A DNA stretch of 64,000 bases from Streptomyces sp. NBC_00078 (GTDB taxonomy: Bacteria > Actinomycetota > Actinomycetes > Streptomycetales > Streptomycetaceae): positions 7,006,001 through 7,070,000 of the forward strand of contig NZ_JAPELX010000001.1 of assembly GCF_026343335.1 (NCBI RefSeq), read 5' to 3'. A model generated the notes under the pieces. The model did no database searches and was not told the DNA's origin. It saw nothing but the letters and a program-made list of their open reading frames with translations. Shown one piece after another: positions 27,801 through 36,700 of the stretch (the stretch's first letter is position 1; each line of letters starts with the position of its first letter). Made by a program: the position numbers and the translations under genes.

Positions 27801-30800
27801 GCCGTCCAGGACCAGAAGGGGCGCGTCGGCCGGCAGCCATGCCGCGGTGGCCTGGAGCGTCACCACGTACGACGGCTTCGCGTCCTCGATCATGAACCGG
27901 ACCCGTTCCTTCGGGTATTCGGTGTCGATCGGGAGATACGCCGCGCCCGCCTTGAGTACGCCGAGCATCGCCACGACGAGGTCGATCGACCGTGGCAGTG
28001 CCATGCCCACGATGTCCTCGGGGCCGACCCCGTGCTCGATCAGGTGGTGCGCGAGCCGGTTGGCGCGGGTGTTGAGCTCGCCGTAGGTCAAGGTGGTGCC
28101 GTCGAAGACGACCGCGATGGCCTCGGGGGTGCGGGCGGCCTGTTCCTGGAAGAGCGCCGGCAGGGTCGTGGGCGGGACGGAGCGGGAGGTGTCGTTCCAG
28201 GTGTGCAGCACCTTCTCCTGCTCCGCGGCCGAGAGCACCGGGACCTGGTCGACCCGCTGGTCCGGGCCGGTGGTCAGGGTGTCGAGGACACGGGTGAAGC
28301 GTTCGGCGAGCTGCTCGATGCTTGCATGGTCGAACAGGTCTACGGCGTAGAAGATCTCGCCGGTCATTCCGGCGGCCCGGCCGTGCTCGTCGAAGCGTTC
28401 GCGCAGGTCGAAGGAGAGGTCGAACTTCGCCGGGTTGTCCTCGTCGGGCAGGACGCTCGTGCGCAGGCCGGGCAGTTGGAGCACGGGATCGGCGTTGTTC
28501 TGGAGCGCGAGCGTGACCTGGAACAGCGGATGGCGGGCCATGGAGCGGGCCGGGGCCAGCTCCTCGACCAGGCGCTCGAACGGCACGTCCTGGTGCGCCA
28601 ACGCGTCGAGCGCCTGCTCCCGCACCCGGGCGAGCAGTTCGCCGAAGGACGGACCGCCGGACACGTCCGTGCGCAGGACGAGCGTGTTGACGAAGAACCC
28701 GACGACGTCGTCGAGCGCGGTGTCGGTGCGCCCCGCCGTCGGGGTTCCGATCACGATGTCCTGGCCGGCGCCGAGCCGGGAGAGCAGCACGGCCACCGCG
28801 GCCTGGAGCACCATGAAGACCGTCGCGCCTTCGTCCCGGGCCAGTTCGGCGACCCGGGCGTGCAGCAGCGCGGGGATCTCCAGCGTCACGCTCCCGCCCT
28901 GATGCGTGGCCACCACGGGGCGGGCACGGTCGACGGGCAGCGGCAGTTCCTCCGGTATGCCGGACAGCGCGCCGCGCCAGTAGGCCAGTTGCTTGCTCAG
29001 CAGGCTCTCGGGGTCGGTCGCCTCGCCGAGCAGTTCACGCTGCCAGAGCGTGTAGTCCGCGTACTGGACCGGCAGCGGCGCCCATCCGGGTTCCTGGTCG
29101 GCCAGGCGCGCTGTGTACGCCACCGAGAGGTCCCGGGCCAGCGGCGCCAGCGACCAGCCGTCACCGGCGATGTGGTGCACGAGCAGCACCAGCACGTGTT
29201 CGTCCGCACCGGCTTCGAACAGCCAGGCCCGGAACGGCACTTCGGCCGAGAGGTCGAAGCAGTGGCCCTCCGCCTCGCTGATCGACGCGGTCAGGCCGGA
29301 CGGCCCGACCAGGGCGGCCGGTACCACGGTGAGCACCTCGCCGAGTTCCTCGACCGGCACCACCCGCTGGTACGGCCGTCCCTCGACCGACGGGAAGAGC
29401 GTGCGCAGCACCTCGTGGCGCCCGAGGACATCCCGCAACGCCGCGTCCAGCGCACCGGTGTCGATCGCACCGGAAAGCCTGATGACCGCCGGGATGTTGT
29501 AGGTGGCGCTCGGTCCCTCCAACTCGTGCAGGAACCACAACCGCTGCTGCGCGGACGACAACGGCAGCGGCTCCGGACGATCCGCGGTCACCAGCGCCGG
29601 ACGCGAGGGGCCCGCCCCGGCCAGCGCCTTGGCCAGGGCGGCGATGTTGGGGGCTTCGAACAGGGTACGGATGCCGAGTTCGACTCCGAGCAGGGCGCGG
29701 ATGCGGGCGACCAGCCGGGTCGCGAGCAGGGAGTGGCCGCCGAGCAGGAAGAAGTTGTCGTCGATGCCGACGGTGGACAGCTCCAGGTTCAGCACCTTGG
29801 CGAACGCGGCGCACAGGATCTCTTCCTGCACGGTCGTCGGAGCACGGCGGGCGGCCACGACGGCATGGTCCGGTGCGGGCAGGGCCTCGTGGTCCAGTTT
29901 CCCGTGATCCGTCATCGGCAGCCGGTCCAGGACCACGACCGCGGCCGGCACCACGTGCGCGGGCAGCAGCCCGGCAGCGTGCTCGCGCAGGATCGCGGGC
30001 AGCCGTACGGTGACTTCCGGGTCGAGGCCGGGGGCGGGCACCACGTAGCCGACCAGGCGCTTGTCGCCCGGGATGTCCTCGCGGGCGACGATCGTGGCCT
30101 CGGCGACGCCGGGATACCCCGCGAGTACCGCCTCGACCTCGCCGAGTTCGCTGCGGAACCCGCGGGTCCGCGTCTGGTGGCCCGCCAGACCGATGGGCTG
30201 GTCGGGGTCGGAGGTCAGTTCTGCGAGCAGGTGGCTGAGCCGCTCGGCCAGTGCCTGGACCGTGTGGTGGTCGAACAGGTCGGTGGCGTATTCGAGAATC
30301 CCCTTGATGCCGGCCGGCTGTCCCTCAGGACCGAACCGCTCCTCGAACTCGAAGTTGAGGTCGAATTTGGCTGTTTCGTGTCCGGGGATCTCGAATTCGC
30401 TGGTGGTGAGTCCGGGGAGGTCGAAGGCGGCTTCGGTGTTGGTGTCGAAGGACAGCATGACCTGGAAGAGGGGGTGGCGTGCTGCGGTTCGTGGTGGGGC
30501 GATGATCTCGACGAGGTGTTCGAAGGGGAGGTCCTGGTTTTCGAAGGCGGCGAGGTCTGTGTCCCGTACTCGGGTGAGGAGTTGGGTGAAGGTGGGGTTG
30601 CCGGAGACGTCGGTGCGCAGGACGAGGGTGTTGAGGAAGAAGCCGATCAGGTCGTGGAGGGCTTCTTCGGTGCGTCCGGCGACCGGTGTGCCGAGGGGGA
30701 TGTCGGTGGCGCCTGTGAGTTGGGACAGCAGGACGGCCAGGGCGGCCTGGACGGTCATGAAGGGTGTCACGCCGGTCTGTCGGGCCAGTTCGGTGATGCG

Positions 30801-31505
30801 GGTGTGGATGTGTGCGTCGATGGTGACGGGTGTCTGGGCGCCGTGCTGGGTGGCGGTTGGGGGGCGTGGCCGGTCGAGGGGCAGGTCCAGTTCGACGGGG
30901 AGTGCGGCCAGTGCGTCGCGCCAGAAGGCGGACTGGCGGGCGACGGTGCTGGTGGGGTCGTTTTCGGAGCCGAGCAGGTCGCGCTGCCACAGGGTGTAGT
31001 CGGCGTACTGGATGGGGAGTTCGGTCCAGGCCGGGGCGGTGTGGGCGGTGCGTGCCGTGTAGGCGGTGGCGAGGTCTGTGCCGAGGGGGCCGACTGACCA
31101 GCCGTCGCAGGCGATGTGGTGGACCAGGAGTACCAGGACGTGTTCGTCGGGCCGGGTGGTGAAGGCGTGGGCGCGCAGCGGGATTTCGGTGGCGAGGTCG
31201 AAGATGTGTCCGGCGGCCTGGACGGCGAGGTCGGTGACCTTTTCGTCGTCGGTGTCCGTCCAGGTCAGGGGGAGGGAGACCTTGTCGGCGGGCACGATGT
31301 GCTGGACGGGTTCGCCGTCGATGACGGGGAAGACGGTTCGCAGGCTCTCGTGCCGGCTCACCACGTCGGCCAGTGCCGCGGTCAGCGCCTGCCGGTCCAG
31401 CGGTCCGGACAGACGCAGTACCAACGGCATGTTGTACGCCGCGCTCGGCCCCGCCAGCTGACCGATGATCCACAACCGCTGCTGCGCAAACGACAACGGA
31501 ATCAT
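24870..31505 (-). CDS. NRPS: C - (A core missing) - PCP - C - A - PCP - C
   Basis: A 2211-residue protein. C1 (1-435, HHIACDG at 129-135) is canonical. At about residue 438, right after DQPIG, the sequence jumps to the A8 region (GFRSELGEVEAVL) and A10 (DHGKLDHEAL), so roughly 400 residues of adenylation core (A1-A7) are absent; a PCP follows (LLGGHSLL, about 588). C2 (about 645-1075, HHIAGDG near 777) is canonical. A2 (about 1090-1620) is complete (YTSGSTGTPKG, FYGPTECT, NGKLDR); code by eye D-A-D-E-V-G-F-V-Y-K, unassigned. PCP2 reads ELGGHSLL. C3 (about 1727-2160) is almost identical in DNA to C1 and is followed by a 40-residue unrelated tail and stop. The start MIPLSFAQQRLW is very short, with AGGT upstream; an operator lies 230 bases upstream. 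Confidence 0.92.
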   Translation of the reverse strand: MIPLSFAQQRLWIIGQLAGPSAAYNMPLVLRLSGPLDRQALTAALADVVSRHESLRTVFPVIDGEPVQHIVPADKVSLPLTWTDTDDEKVTDLAVQAAGHIFDLATEIPLRAHAFTTRPDEHVLVLLVHHIACDGWSVGPLGTDLATAYTARTAHTAPAWTELPIQYADYTLWQRDLLGSENDPTSTVARQSAFWRDALAALPVELDLPLDRPRPPTATQHGAQTPVTIDAHIHTRITELARQTGVTPFMTVQAALAVLLSQLTGATDIPLGTPVAGRTEEALHDLIGFFLNTLVLRTDVSGNPTFTQLLTRVRDTDLAAFENQDLPFEHLVEIIAPPRTAARHPLFQVMLSFDTNTEAAFDLPGLTTSEFEIPGHETAKFDLNFEFEERFGPEGQPAGIKGILEYATDLFDHHTVQALAERLSHLLAELTSDPDQPIGLAGHQTRTRGFRSELGEVEAVLAGYPGVAEATIVAREDIPGDKRLVGYVVPAPGLDPEVTVRLPAILREHAAGLLPAHVVPAAVVVLDRLPMTDHGKLDHEALPAPDHAVVAARRAPTTVQEEILCAAFAKVLNLELSTVGIDDNFFLLGGHSLLATRLVARIRALLGVELGIRTLFEAPNIAALAKALAGAGPSRPALVTADRPEPLPLSSAQQRLWFLHELEGPSATYNIPAVIRLSGAIDTGALDAALRDVLGRHEVLRTLFPSVEGRPYQRVVPVEELGEVLTVVPAALVGPSGLTASISEAEGHCFDLSAEVPFRAWLFEAGADEHVLVLLVHHIAGDGWSLAPLARDLSVAYTARLADQEPGWAPLPVQYADYTLWQRELLGEATDPESLLSKQLAYWRGALSGIPEELPLPVDRARPVVATHQGGSVTLEIPALLHARVAELARDEGATVFMVLQAAVAVLLSRLGAGQDIVIGTPTAGRTDTALDDVVGFFVNTLVLRTDVSGGPSFGELLARVREQALDALAHQDVPFERLVEELAPARSMARHPLFQVTLALQNNADPVLQLPGLRTSVLPDEDNPAKFDLSFDLRERFDEHGRAAGMTGEIFYAVDLFDHASIEQLAERFTRVLDTLTTGPDQRVDQVPVLSAAEQEKVLHTWNDTSRSVPPTTLPALFQEQAARTPEAIAVVFDGTTLTYGELNTRANRLAHHLIEHGVGPEDIVGMALPRSIDLVVAMLGVLKAGAAYLPIDTEYPKERVRFMIEDAKPSYVVTLQATAAWLPADAPLLVLDGAATQDELTAHPAWGHDPTDIERTGPLTPAHPAYVIYTSGSTGTPKGVAVSHHSITNFISVHRESVFACAADLSGSRPLRVALTTSISFDAVWDQLSCLLEGHELHVVSTEVLSDIGLLAAWLDAHDVDFLELTPTHMAAAVSEGLFDDGRRTPALLVVGGEAVPDSLWEWLGSLGEGTRSFSFYGPTECTVYQVFAEPRSTPRPILGGPTFNMRVFVLDDGLEPVAPGVTGELYVAGAGLARGYLNRPALTAERFVACPFGAPGERMYRTGDLARWRADGTLEFVGRADDQVKIRGFRIEIGEVEAVLARYPGIARAVAVVREDMPGDKRLVGYVVPAPGQSPEQIAQLPGLLRRHAAGPLPDYMVPAAVVVLDRLPLTANGKLDRKALPVPDYAVSSTHRAPTTVREEMLCAAFAEVLGLPCVGVDDHFFELGGHSLLATRLVARIRALLGMEITIRALFEAPTVAALAGALVEAGPSRPALVAGVRPKSLPLSFAQQRLWIIGQLAGPSAAYNMPLVLRLSGPLDRQALTAALADVVSRHESLRTVFPVIDGEPVQHIVPADKVSLPLIWTDTDDEKVTDLAVQAAGHIFDLATEIPLRAHAFTTRPDEHVLVLLVHHIACDGWSVGPLGTDLATAYTARTAHTAPAWTELPIQYADYTLWQRDLLGSENDPTSTVARQSAFWRDALAALPVELDLPLDRPRPPTATQHGAQTPVTIDAQIHTRITELARQTGVTPFMTVQAALAVLLSQLTGATDIPLGTPVAGRTEEALHDLIGFFLNTLVLRTDVSGNPTFTQLLTRVRDTDLAAFENQDLPFEHLVEIIAPPRTAARHPLFQVMLSFDTNTEAAFDLPGLTTSEFEIPGHETAKFDLNFLLRGSYEPDGRPTGITGIIAYATDLFDHHTVQALAERLSHLLAELTSDPDQPIGKVEVLDTAQRNVNPDRLETRPGLGPGRRRVVARPGPPLEQPLGGAAD
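25014..26324 (-). repeat. Direct repeat copy A: C3 condensation domain
   Basis: About 1.3 kb almost identical to 30189-31499, offset 5175 bases (1725 codons, in frame). It covers the whole third condensation domain. The only differences I see are about three scattered bases and one diverged block of roughly 70 bases near 25115-25185. This level of identity implies very recent duplication or gene conversion. Confidence 0.9.
30189..31499 (-). repeat. Direct repeat copy B: C1 condensation domain
   Basis: The partner of 25014-26324, covering the first condensation domain of the same gene. Both copies end, in coding direction, right after the codons for DQPIG. That is also where the missing adenylation core of module 1 begins, so duplication and deletion share a breakpoint. 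Confidence 0.9.
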
Positions 31506-31735
31506 GCAGGCTACCTCGCTGTTTTCCGACCGCTACCAGTCGCGATCCGCAGCCGATGGCTAAGGCGCCGAAATCACCGGCCACGCGTCGGGCCGCAGCG
31601 GGATCGGGAGCCGTTATGTCGGCAGAATTAATTGGCAAAGAGAAAACGGAGTTGTATCGACTTCGCGAGGCTAGCAGCCGGCACTCACCAGGGTGAATGA
31701 GTCCCGGGCAGCACTCGACGGAGCCCGGGAGGACT

Positions 31736-31751
31736 GTCTCGCCGGCGAGAC
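31736..31751. promoter_or_regulatory. LmbU-type operator palindrome, site 2
   Basis: A 16-bp perfect palindrome GTCTCGCCGGCGAGAC with core CTCGCCGGCGAG. It lies about 230 bases upstream of the large NRPS start, just past the monooxygenase stop. An AT-rich stretch closer to the gene (31610-31650) could hold the promoter; TTGCCA is visible on the minus strand. Confidence 0.85.
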
Positions 31752-31764
31752 GGGGCAAGCGGCT

Positions 31765-33564
31765 TCAGCTGTCCGAACGGTGGAATTCCAGGCCGTCGAA
31801 CTCCCCGCTGCCTCGCCATTTCTGAAGGTGCCGGAAGAAGCCCAGGCCATCGGGGAACTCGTATTCGTCCCAAAGGGAATGCGGACCGAGATCCATTCCC
31901 TCGTTGTTGGAGTAGCCGGGGGTGCATTCCGTGCCCAGGAACGTGCGCCACTCCGGGTCGACACCCACATTGCTCATCCAGGCGTCCTCCGCCTGCCGGG
32001 TGAGTTCGACGACGTCGGCTCCCGTGGTGACCGCGTGTGAGACGACGGCGGCGACGGTCTTGGCCGCCTCGGACAGGTTGTGCGAGAGGTTGGAGAACCG
32101 GGTCCCGCCCGTGAGCGACTGAACGAGGAACGCGTTGGGGAACCCTTGCACATGGAGACCGTGCATCGTGCGCATGCCGTCGGTCCAGTGCTCCGACAGT
32201 CGCCTGCCGTCCCTGCCGACGGGGTCGAATCCGGCGCGCCGGGTGGGCGCGGTGCCGACCTCGAACCCCGACGCGTAGATGATGCAGTCCACCTCGTACT
32301 CGGTGCCGTCCACCACGACACCTCGCGGCGTGATCCGCTCGACCCCCTTGCCGTCCGTGTCGACGAGACGGACCGTCGGCTCGTTGTAGGCGTTCAGGTA
32401 CTCGTCGTGGAAGGTCATGCGCTTGCACGGAAGCCAGTACCAGGGCTTGAGAAGTTCCGCGGTCCGTGAGTCCTTGACCGTCTTCTCCACGCGGGCGTGG
32501 AGCTGGCCCATCTTCTCCATGTCCGCGTAGTACGCGGCGCCGAGCTCCTCGGACGTGTCCGGGTCCGGGCGTGAGGTCTCTTCGGCGTTGCGCCACATCC
32601 TGGCCATGGCGGTCCAGCCGTCGTTGATCAGATCCTCGGCCGGCTGCTCGGCCGACGTCATGTTGGCCGCGTAGTTGTCCAGCCAGCGCTGCTGCCATCC
32701 GGGCGTGGCCATCTGCGCGAACCACTCCGGGTCGATCGGCCGGTTGTTGCGGACCTCGATGACGGAAGGCGTGCGCTGGAACACCAGCAGTTCCCGGCAT
32801 GCGGTGGCCAGGTGAGGGACGCACTGCACCGCGGTGGCGCCGGTGCCGATGATCGCCACCCGCTTGTCCCGCAGGTTGCCCAGCGGTCCGCCGACCGGGT
32901 CGCCGGTGTAGGCGTAGTCCCATCGGCTCGCGTGGAAGGCGTGGCCCGCGAAGCTCTCGATGCCCGGGATGCCGGGGAGCTTCGGCACGGACAGGTGGCC
33001 GAGCCCCAGGCACACGAACTGGGCGGTGAACTCGTCACCGCGGTCGGTCCGCACCGTCCACAGGCGGGCGGACTCGTCCCAGTCCAAGCCGGTGACCCGG
33101 GTGTGGAAGAGCGCTTTCTCGTACAGCCCGTACTGCTTGCCGATGCGTTGGCAGTGCTCCAGGATCTCCGGGCCGCGCACGTACCACTCGGTGGGCACGT
33201 AGCCGGTCTCCTCCAGCAACGGCAGGTAGATCATGGACGCGATGTCGCACTGGGCGCCCGGGTACCTGTTCCAGTACCAGGTTCCGCCGAAGTCGCCGCC
33301 GGTGTCCACGATCCTGACATCGGCGACCCCCTTCTCCTGCAGGTGGGCGCCCGTCATCAGGCCGGCGAACCCCCCGCCGATGACCGCGACCGTGACGTGG
33401 TCGCGGGACGGCTCGCGCTCGATGCGATCGGTGAAGGGGTCCTCGTTCATGTGCGCGAACCCGCCACTGAGGGTCAGATATTGGTCGATGCCGTCCGGCC
33501 GCAGTCTCTTGGCCCGCTCGGCGGCGTTCTTCTCGACATGCTCCGACGCCTTGTGCCTGGACAT
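31765..33564 (-). CDS. Baeyer-Villiger-type flavin monooxygenase
   Basis: A 599-residue class B flavoprotein monooxygenase. It has the FAD motif GGGFAGLMTG near residue 63, the Baeyer-Villiger fingerprint FAGHAFHASRWD near 205 and the NADPH motif GTGATAVQ. The long N-terminal extension resembles the PAMO/steroid-monooxygenase/PtlE subgroup. The ATG at 33564 has GGAGAGA upstream; the open frame extends further but without family similarity. It is co-transcribed with the NRPS at 33719, 154 bases apart. Likely roles are oxygen insertion next to a ketone or heteroatom oxidation on the peptide; the substrate is unknown. Confidence 0.88.
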   Translation of the reverse strand: MSRHKASEHVEKNAAERAKRLRPDGIDQYLTLSGGFAHMNEDPFTDRIEREPSRDHVTVAVIGGGFAGLMTGAHLQEKGVADVRIVDTGGDFGGTWYWNRYPGAQCDIASMIYLPLLEETGYVPTEWYVRGPEILEHCQRIGKQYGLYEKALFHTRVTGLDWDESARLWTVRTDRGDEFTAQFVCLGLGHLSVPKLPGIPGIESFAGHAFHASRWDYAYTGDPVGGPLGNLRDKRVAIIGTGATAVQCVPHLATACRELLVFQRTPSVIEVRNNRPIDPEWFAQMATPGWQQRWLDNYAANMTSAEQPAEDLINDGWTAMARMWRNAEETSRPDPDTSEELGAAYYADMEKMGQLHARVEKTVKDSRTAELLKPWYWLPCKRMTFHDEYLNAYNEPTVRLVDTDGKGVERITPRGVVVDGTEYEVDCIIYASGFEVGTAPTRRAGFDPVGRDGRRLSEHWTDGMRTMHGLHVQGFPNAFLVQSLTGGTRFSNLSHNLSEAAKTVAAVVSHAVTTGADVVELTRQAEDAWMSNVGVDPEWRTFLGTECTPGYSNNEGMDLGPHSLWDEYEFPDGLGFFRHLQKWRGSGEFDGLEFHRSDS

Positions 33565-33718
33565 AGAAGTCTCTCCTCCGAATGCATTTCTCCGGCCGTC
33601 CGGCCAGGTTCGCCTGCTCGCGGCGATGGAACACGAACGTGAACTGGTGGTGGGGCAGACGCAGTTGGAGCAAACCGCCCAGACCGAACGCCCTCTGAGT
33701 ACGAACACGTCGCCACCG

Positions 33719-36700
33719 TCATGCGTCCGCTCTCCTGCCCAGCACGGGCCGGGGCGCGCTGACCTCGGCACTGAGCTGAGCGGCGAGCTCCCCGAGCGAC
33801 CGCATTTCGAAGAACGCCCGCAGCCGCAGCTCACAGCCCATGACGGCGCGCACCCGACCGATGACGATCATGGCGAGCAGGGAATCTCCGCCGAGATCGA
33901 AGAAGTTGTCGTCAACGCCCGTCTGCGGAACGCCGATCACCTCGGCCACGATCTGGCACAGCTGCCGTTCACGGGGGTCGGCGGACGCCGAGACGCTTCG
34001 GACGGTGTCCGGCACAGTGCTCGACGGCGCGCCGCCCGACAGTGTCCTGCGGTCCGACTTCCCGTCGGGCGTGGTCGGAAGAGCGGCGAGAACCTGCACC
34101 CGGTCGGGCAACAGTGCGGAGGGGAGCCTGCCGCCCAGGAACTCCCGCACGGTGGCGGGCGTCAGCGCGTCCCCGCCTTCGTCGCCGGGCACGACGTACG
34201 CCACCAGTTCGGCCATGCGGGTGCCGGCCTGGGTCGCCACGACCGCGGCGTGGGCGATGGCGGGATGCCCGAGCAGCACGCCCTCCACCTCCGCCGGCTC
34301 CATGCGCAGGCCGCGGATCTTGACCTGGTCGTCGAGGCGCCCCCACAGCTCCAACTGCCCGTCGGGACGCAGCCGGCCCTTGTCGCCGGTGCGGTACATG
34401 CGCTGTCCGGGGACAGGGCTGAAGGGGTCGGCCACGAATCGCTCGCTGGTGTGCGCCGGCTGTCCCGCATACCCCTGGGCCACGCCGAGTCCACCGATGC
34501 AGATCTCACCGACGAACAGGGGCGGCAGCAACTGCAACTGGTCGTCGACGACGTAGATCCGGGACGTGCCGGCCGCGCGCCCGGCCACCGGCTTCGGGTG
34601 TTCACGAATTTCCGCCCTGGCCGACTCGACGGTGCACTCGTTGAGGCCGTAGGCGTGGAACGCGAGCAGCCCGGGTTGGTCGTGCAGGCGCTGCCACAGC
34701 CGGTCGGACGGGCGCTCGCCACCGATCACCACGATCTTCGGCGGGTGCGGGAGCGTCAGGAGGCCGTCCTCGACCAGCATTTCCAGCCGGTCGCTTGCAC
34801 AGTCGAGTACATCGATCGCCGTTTCGGGATCCGATCCACGGGCGAGGAGCTGATACGGGTCCGTTCGCTCCTCTTCGTCGATCAGCAGCAGCCGGTGCCC
34901 GAAGGCGATCATGCCGAGACAGTGGTTGACGAACACGCCGGAGGTCAGGGAACTCAGCGCACCGACATTCACCTGACGGCCTGCGGGCAACCGTGCGTAC
35001 ACCGGCGCCAGTTGGGTGGTGGCGAGCGCGAGAAGGCTCGCCTGATCGATGACCACACCCCTCGGCTGTCCTGTGGAACCCGGCGTGAAGACCACGTAGG
35101 CCGGAGCGGCGGCCGGGCGACGCGCGAAGCCGCCGTCGGCCGGATCGTCTCCGGAGGTCTTCTCCGCCTCCGCCAGGAGGGCGGCCGTCGAAACGGTCTC
35201 CACGTCGGCGAACGCCTCGTCCGCGATGACGAGAGCGATGCCGGCCTCCTTGAGGAGCAGGCGGCGGCGGAACTCGGGCTGTCGCGGATCCAGCAGCAGG
35301 AAGGCGCCGCCCGCGCACCAGGCGGCGAGCATCGCGACGATCAGATCGGCGCGCCTGTCCAGGCAGATCCCCACCACGGTGCCGGTTCGTACGCCGCGAG
35401 CCTCAAGGCCCGCGGCCATCTTCCGCGCCCGGCCGGCCAGTTCGGCGAAGGTGAGCCGCGCGCCGTCCGCGACGACTGCCTCCCGTTCGGGCACCGTGGC
35501 CGCGGTCAGTTCGAAGAGGTCCCACGCGGACGTGGGTTCCGAGGGAGTACGGCCGCCCTCCGGTTCACCGCTCGCGCCGAGCGCCAGCGTTTGCGTCAGT
35601 GCGGCCTGGTCGAGCAGCGGGATGCTGCCGAGCGCGACATCGGGTTGCCGGCTGAGCGAGCCCAGCAGGTCGCCGTAGGCCTGGGCGAACCGCCGCATGG
35701 CCGCCTCGGAGAACCGCTGGCGGTTGAATTCGACGTTGAGCGAGACTTCGCCTGCCACGAGCTGTATGTCCAGCGACAGGTCGAACTGAAGCCCCGACAA
35801 TTCCGTAGGGTCCGGCAGGAGTGTCACCTGGAGACCTTCGAGTGCCCATACGTCGCTCAGGTCGGTGTGGCCATAGGTGATGGCAGCCTGGAACAGGGGG
35901 TTGCGGTCGGCGTCACGCTCGGGAGCCAGTGCGCCCACCACCACCTCGAACGGAACGTCCTGGTAGTCGAGTGCATCGTGAACCGTTTCGCTCACGAGAC
36001 CGAGAAGCTGATCGAAGGTCAGTGCCGAATCCACCCGGCAGCGCAGTGCCACCGTATTGGAGAAGAATCCGATCGTTCCGAAAAGTTCTGGGCCCGGCCG
36101 GCCGAGCGTCTGCGTTCCGACCGATATGTCACTCGTTCCCGCCCAACGCTGCAGCAGAACGAAGTATACGGACAGCAGGCCGGCGAACGGGGTCACCGAG
36201 CGAGCCCGGCAGAACTCTTCGAACTCTGCCACCACGTTCTGCGGGACGGCGATCGGCAACCTCGATCCGATCATTCCGCCCGGGCTCTCATCTCCGTCCT
36301 CGGGCATCGACGCCGGCTGAATACCTGCCAGCTGGCCACGCCAGTAGTCCAGGCCGGCCTCATCCACCTTGGAGGCGTTCTCCGCCAGGCAGAAGTCGGC
36401 GTACTGCGCGGCCGGCACCGCGAAGGCGGGTGCGTGCGGGTCGGCGTAGGCGAGACGGAGTTCCTCGGCGAACACCTTCCCGGAAACTTCGTCCGTGATG
36501 ATGTGGTGGAACACGAAGGCCACCAGGTGGAGGCTCGACGATATCCGTATCACCGACGTTCGCCAGAGCGGGCCCGACGAAATGTCGAACGGGAGGTCGA
36601 CGACCCTCCTGACCTCGGCGTCTGCCCAGGCTCGGCGCTCGTCCTGCGAGTCGCCCTCGGCCTCCACGAGGTCGATCAGGACCGGCTGCGTGGCGCCGCC

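Noticed and set aside
25941..31097. 1718-codon plus-strand open frame opposite the large NRPS
   Set aside because: Low-complexity antisense translation; the minus strand encodes clear C, A and PCP domains throughout.
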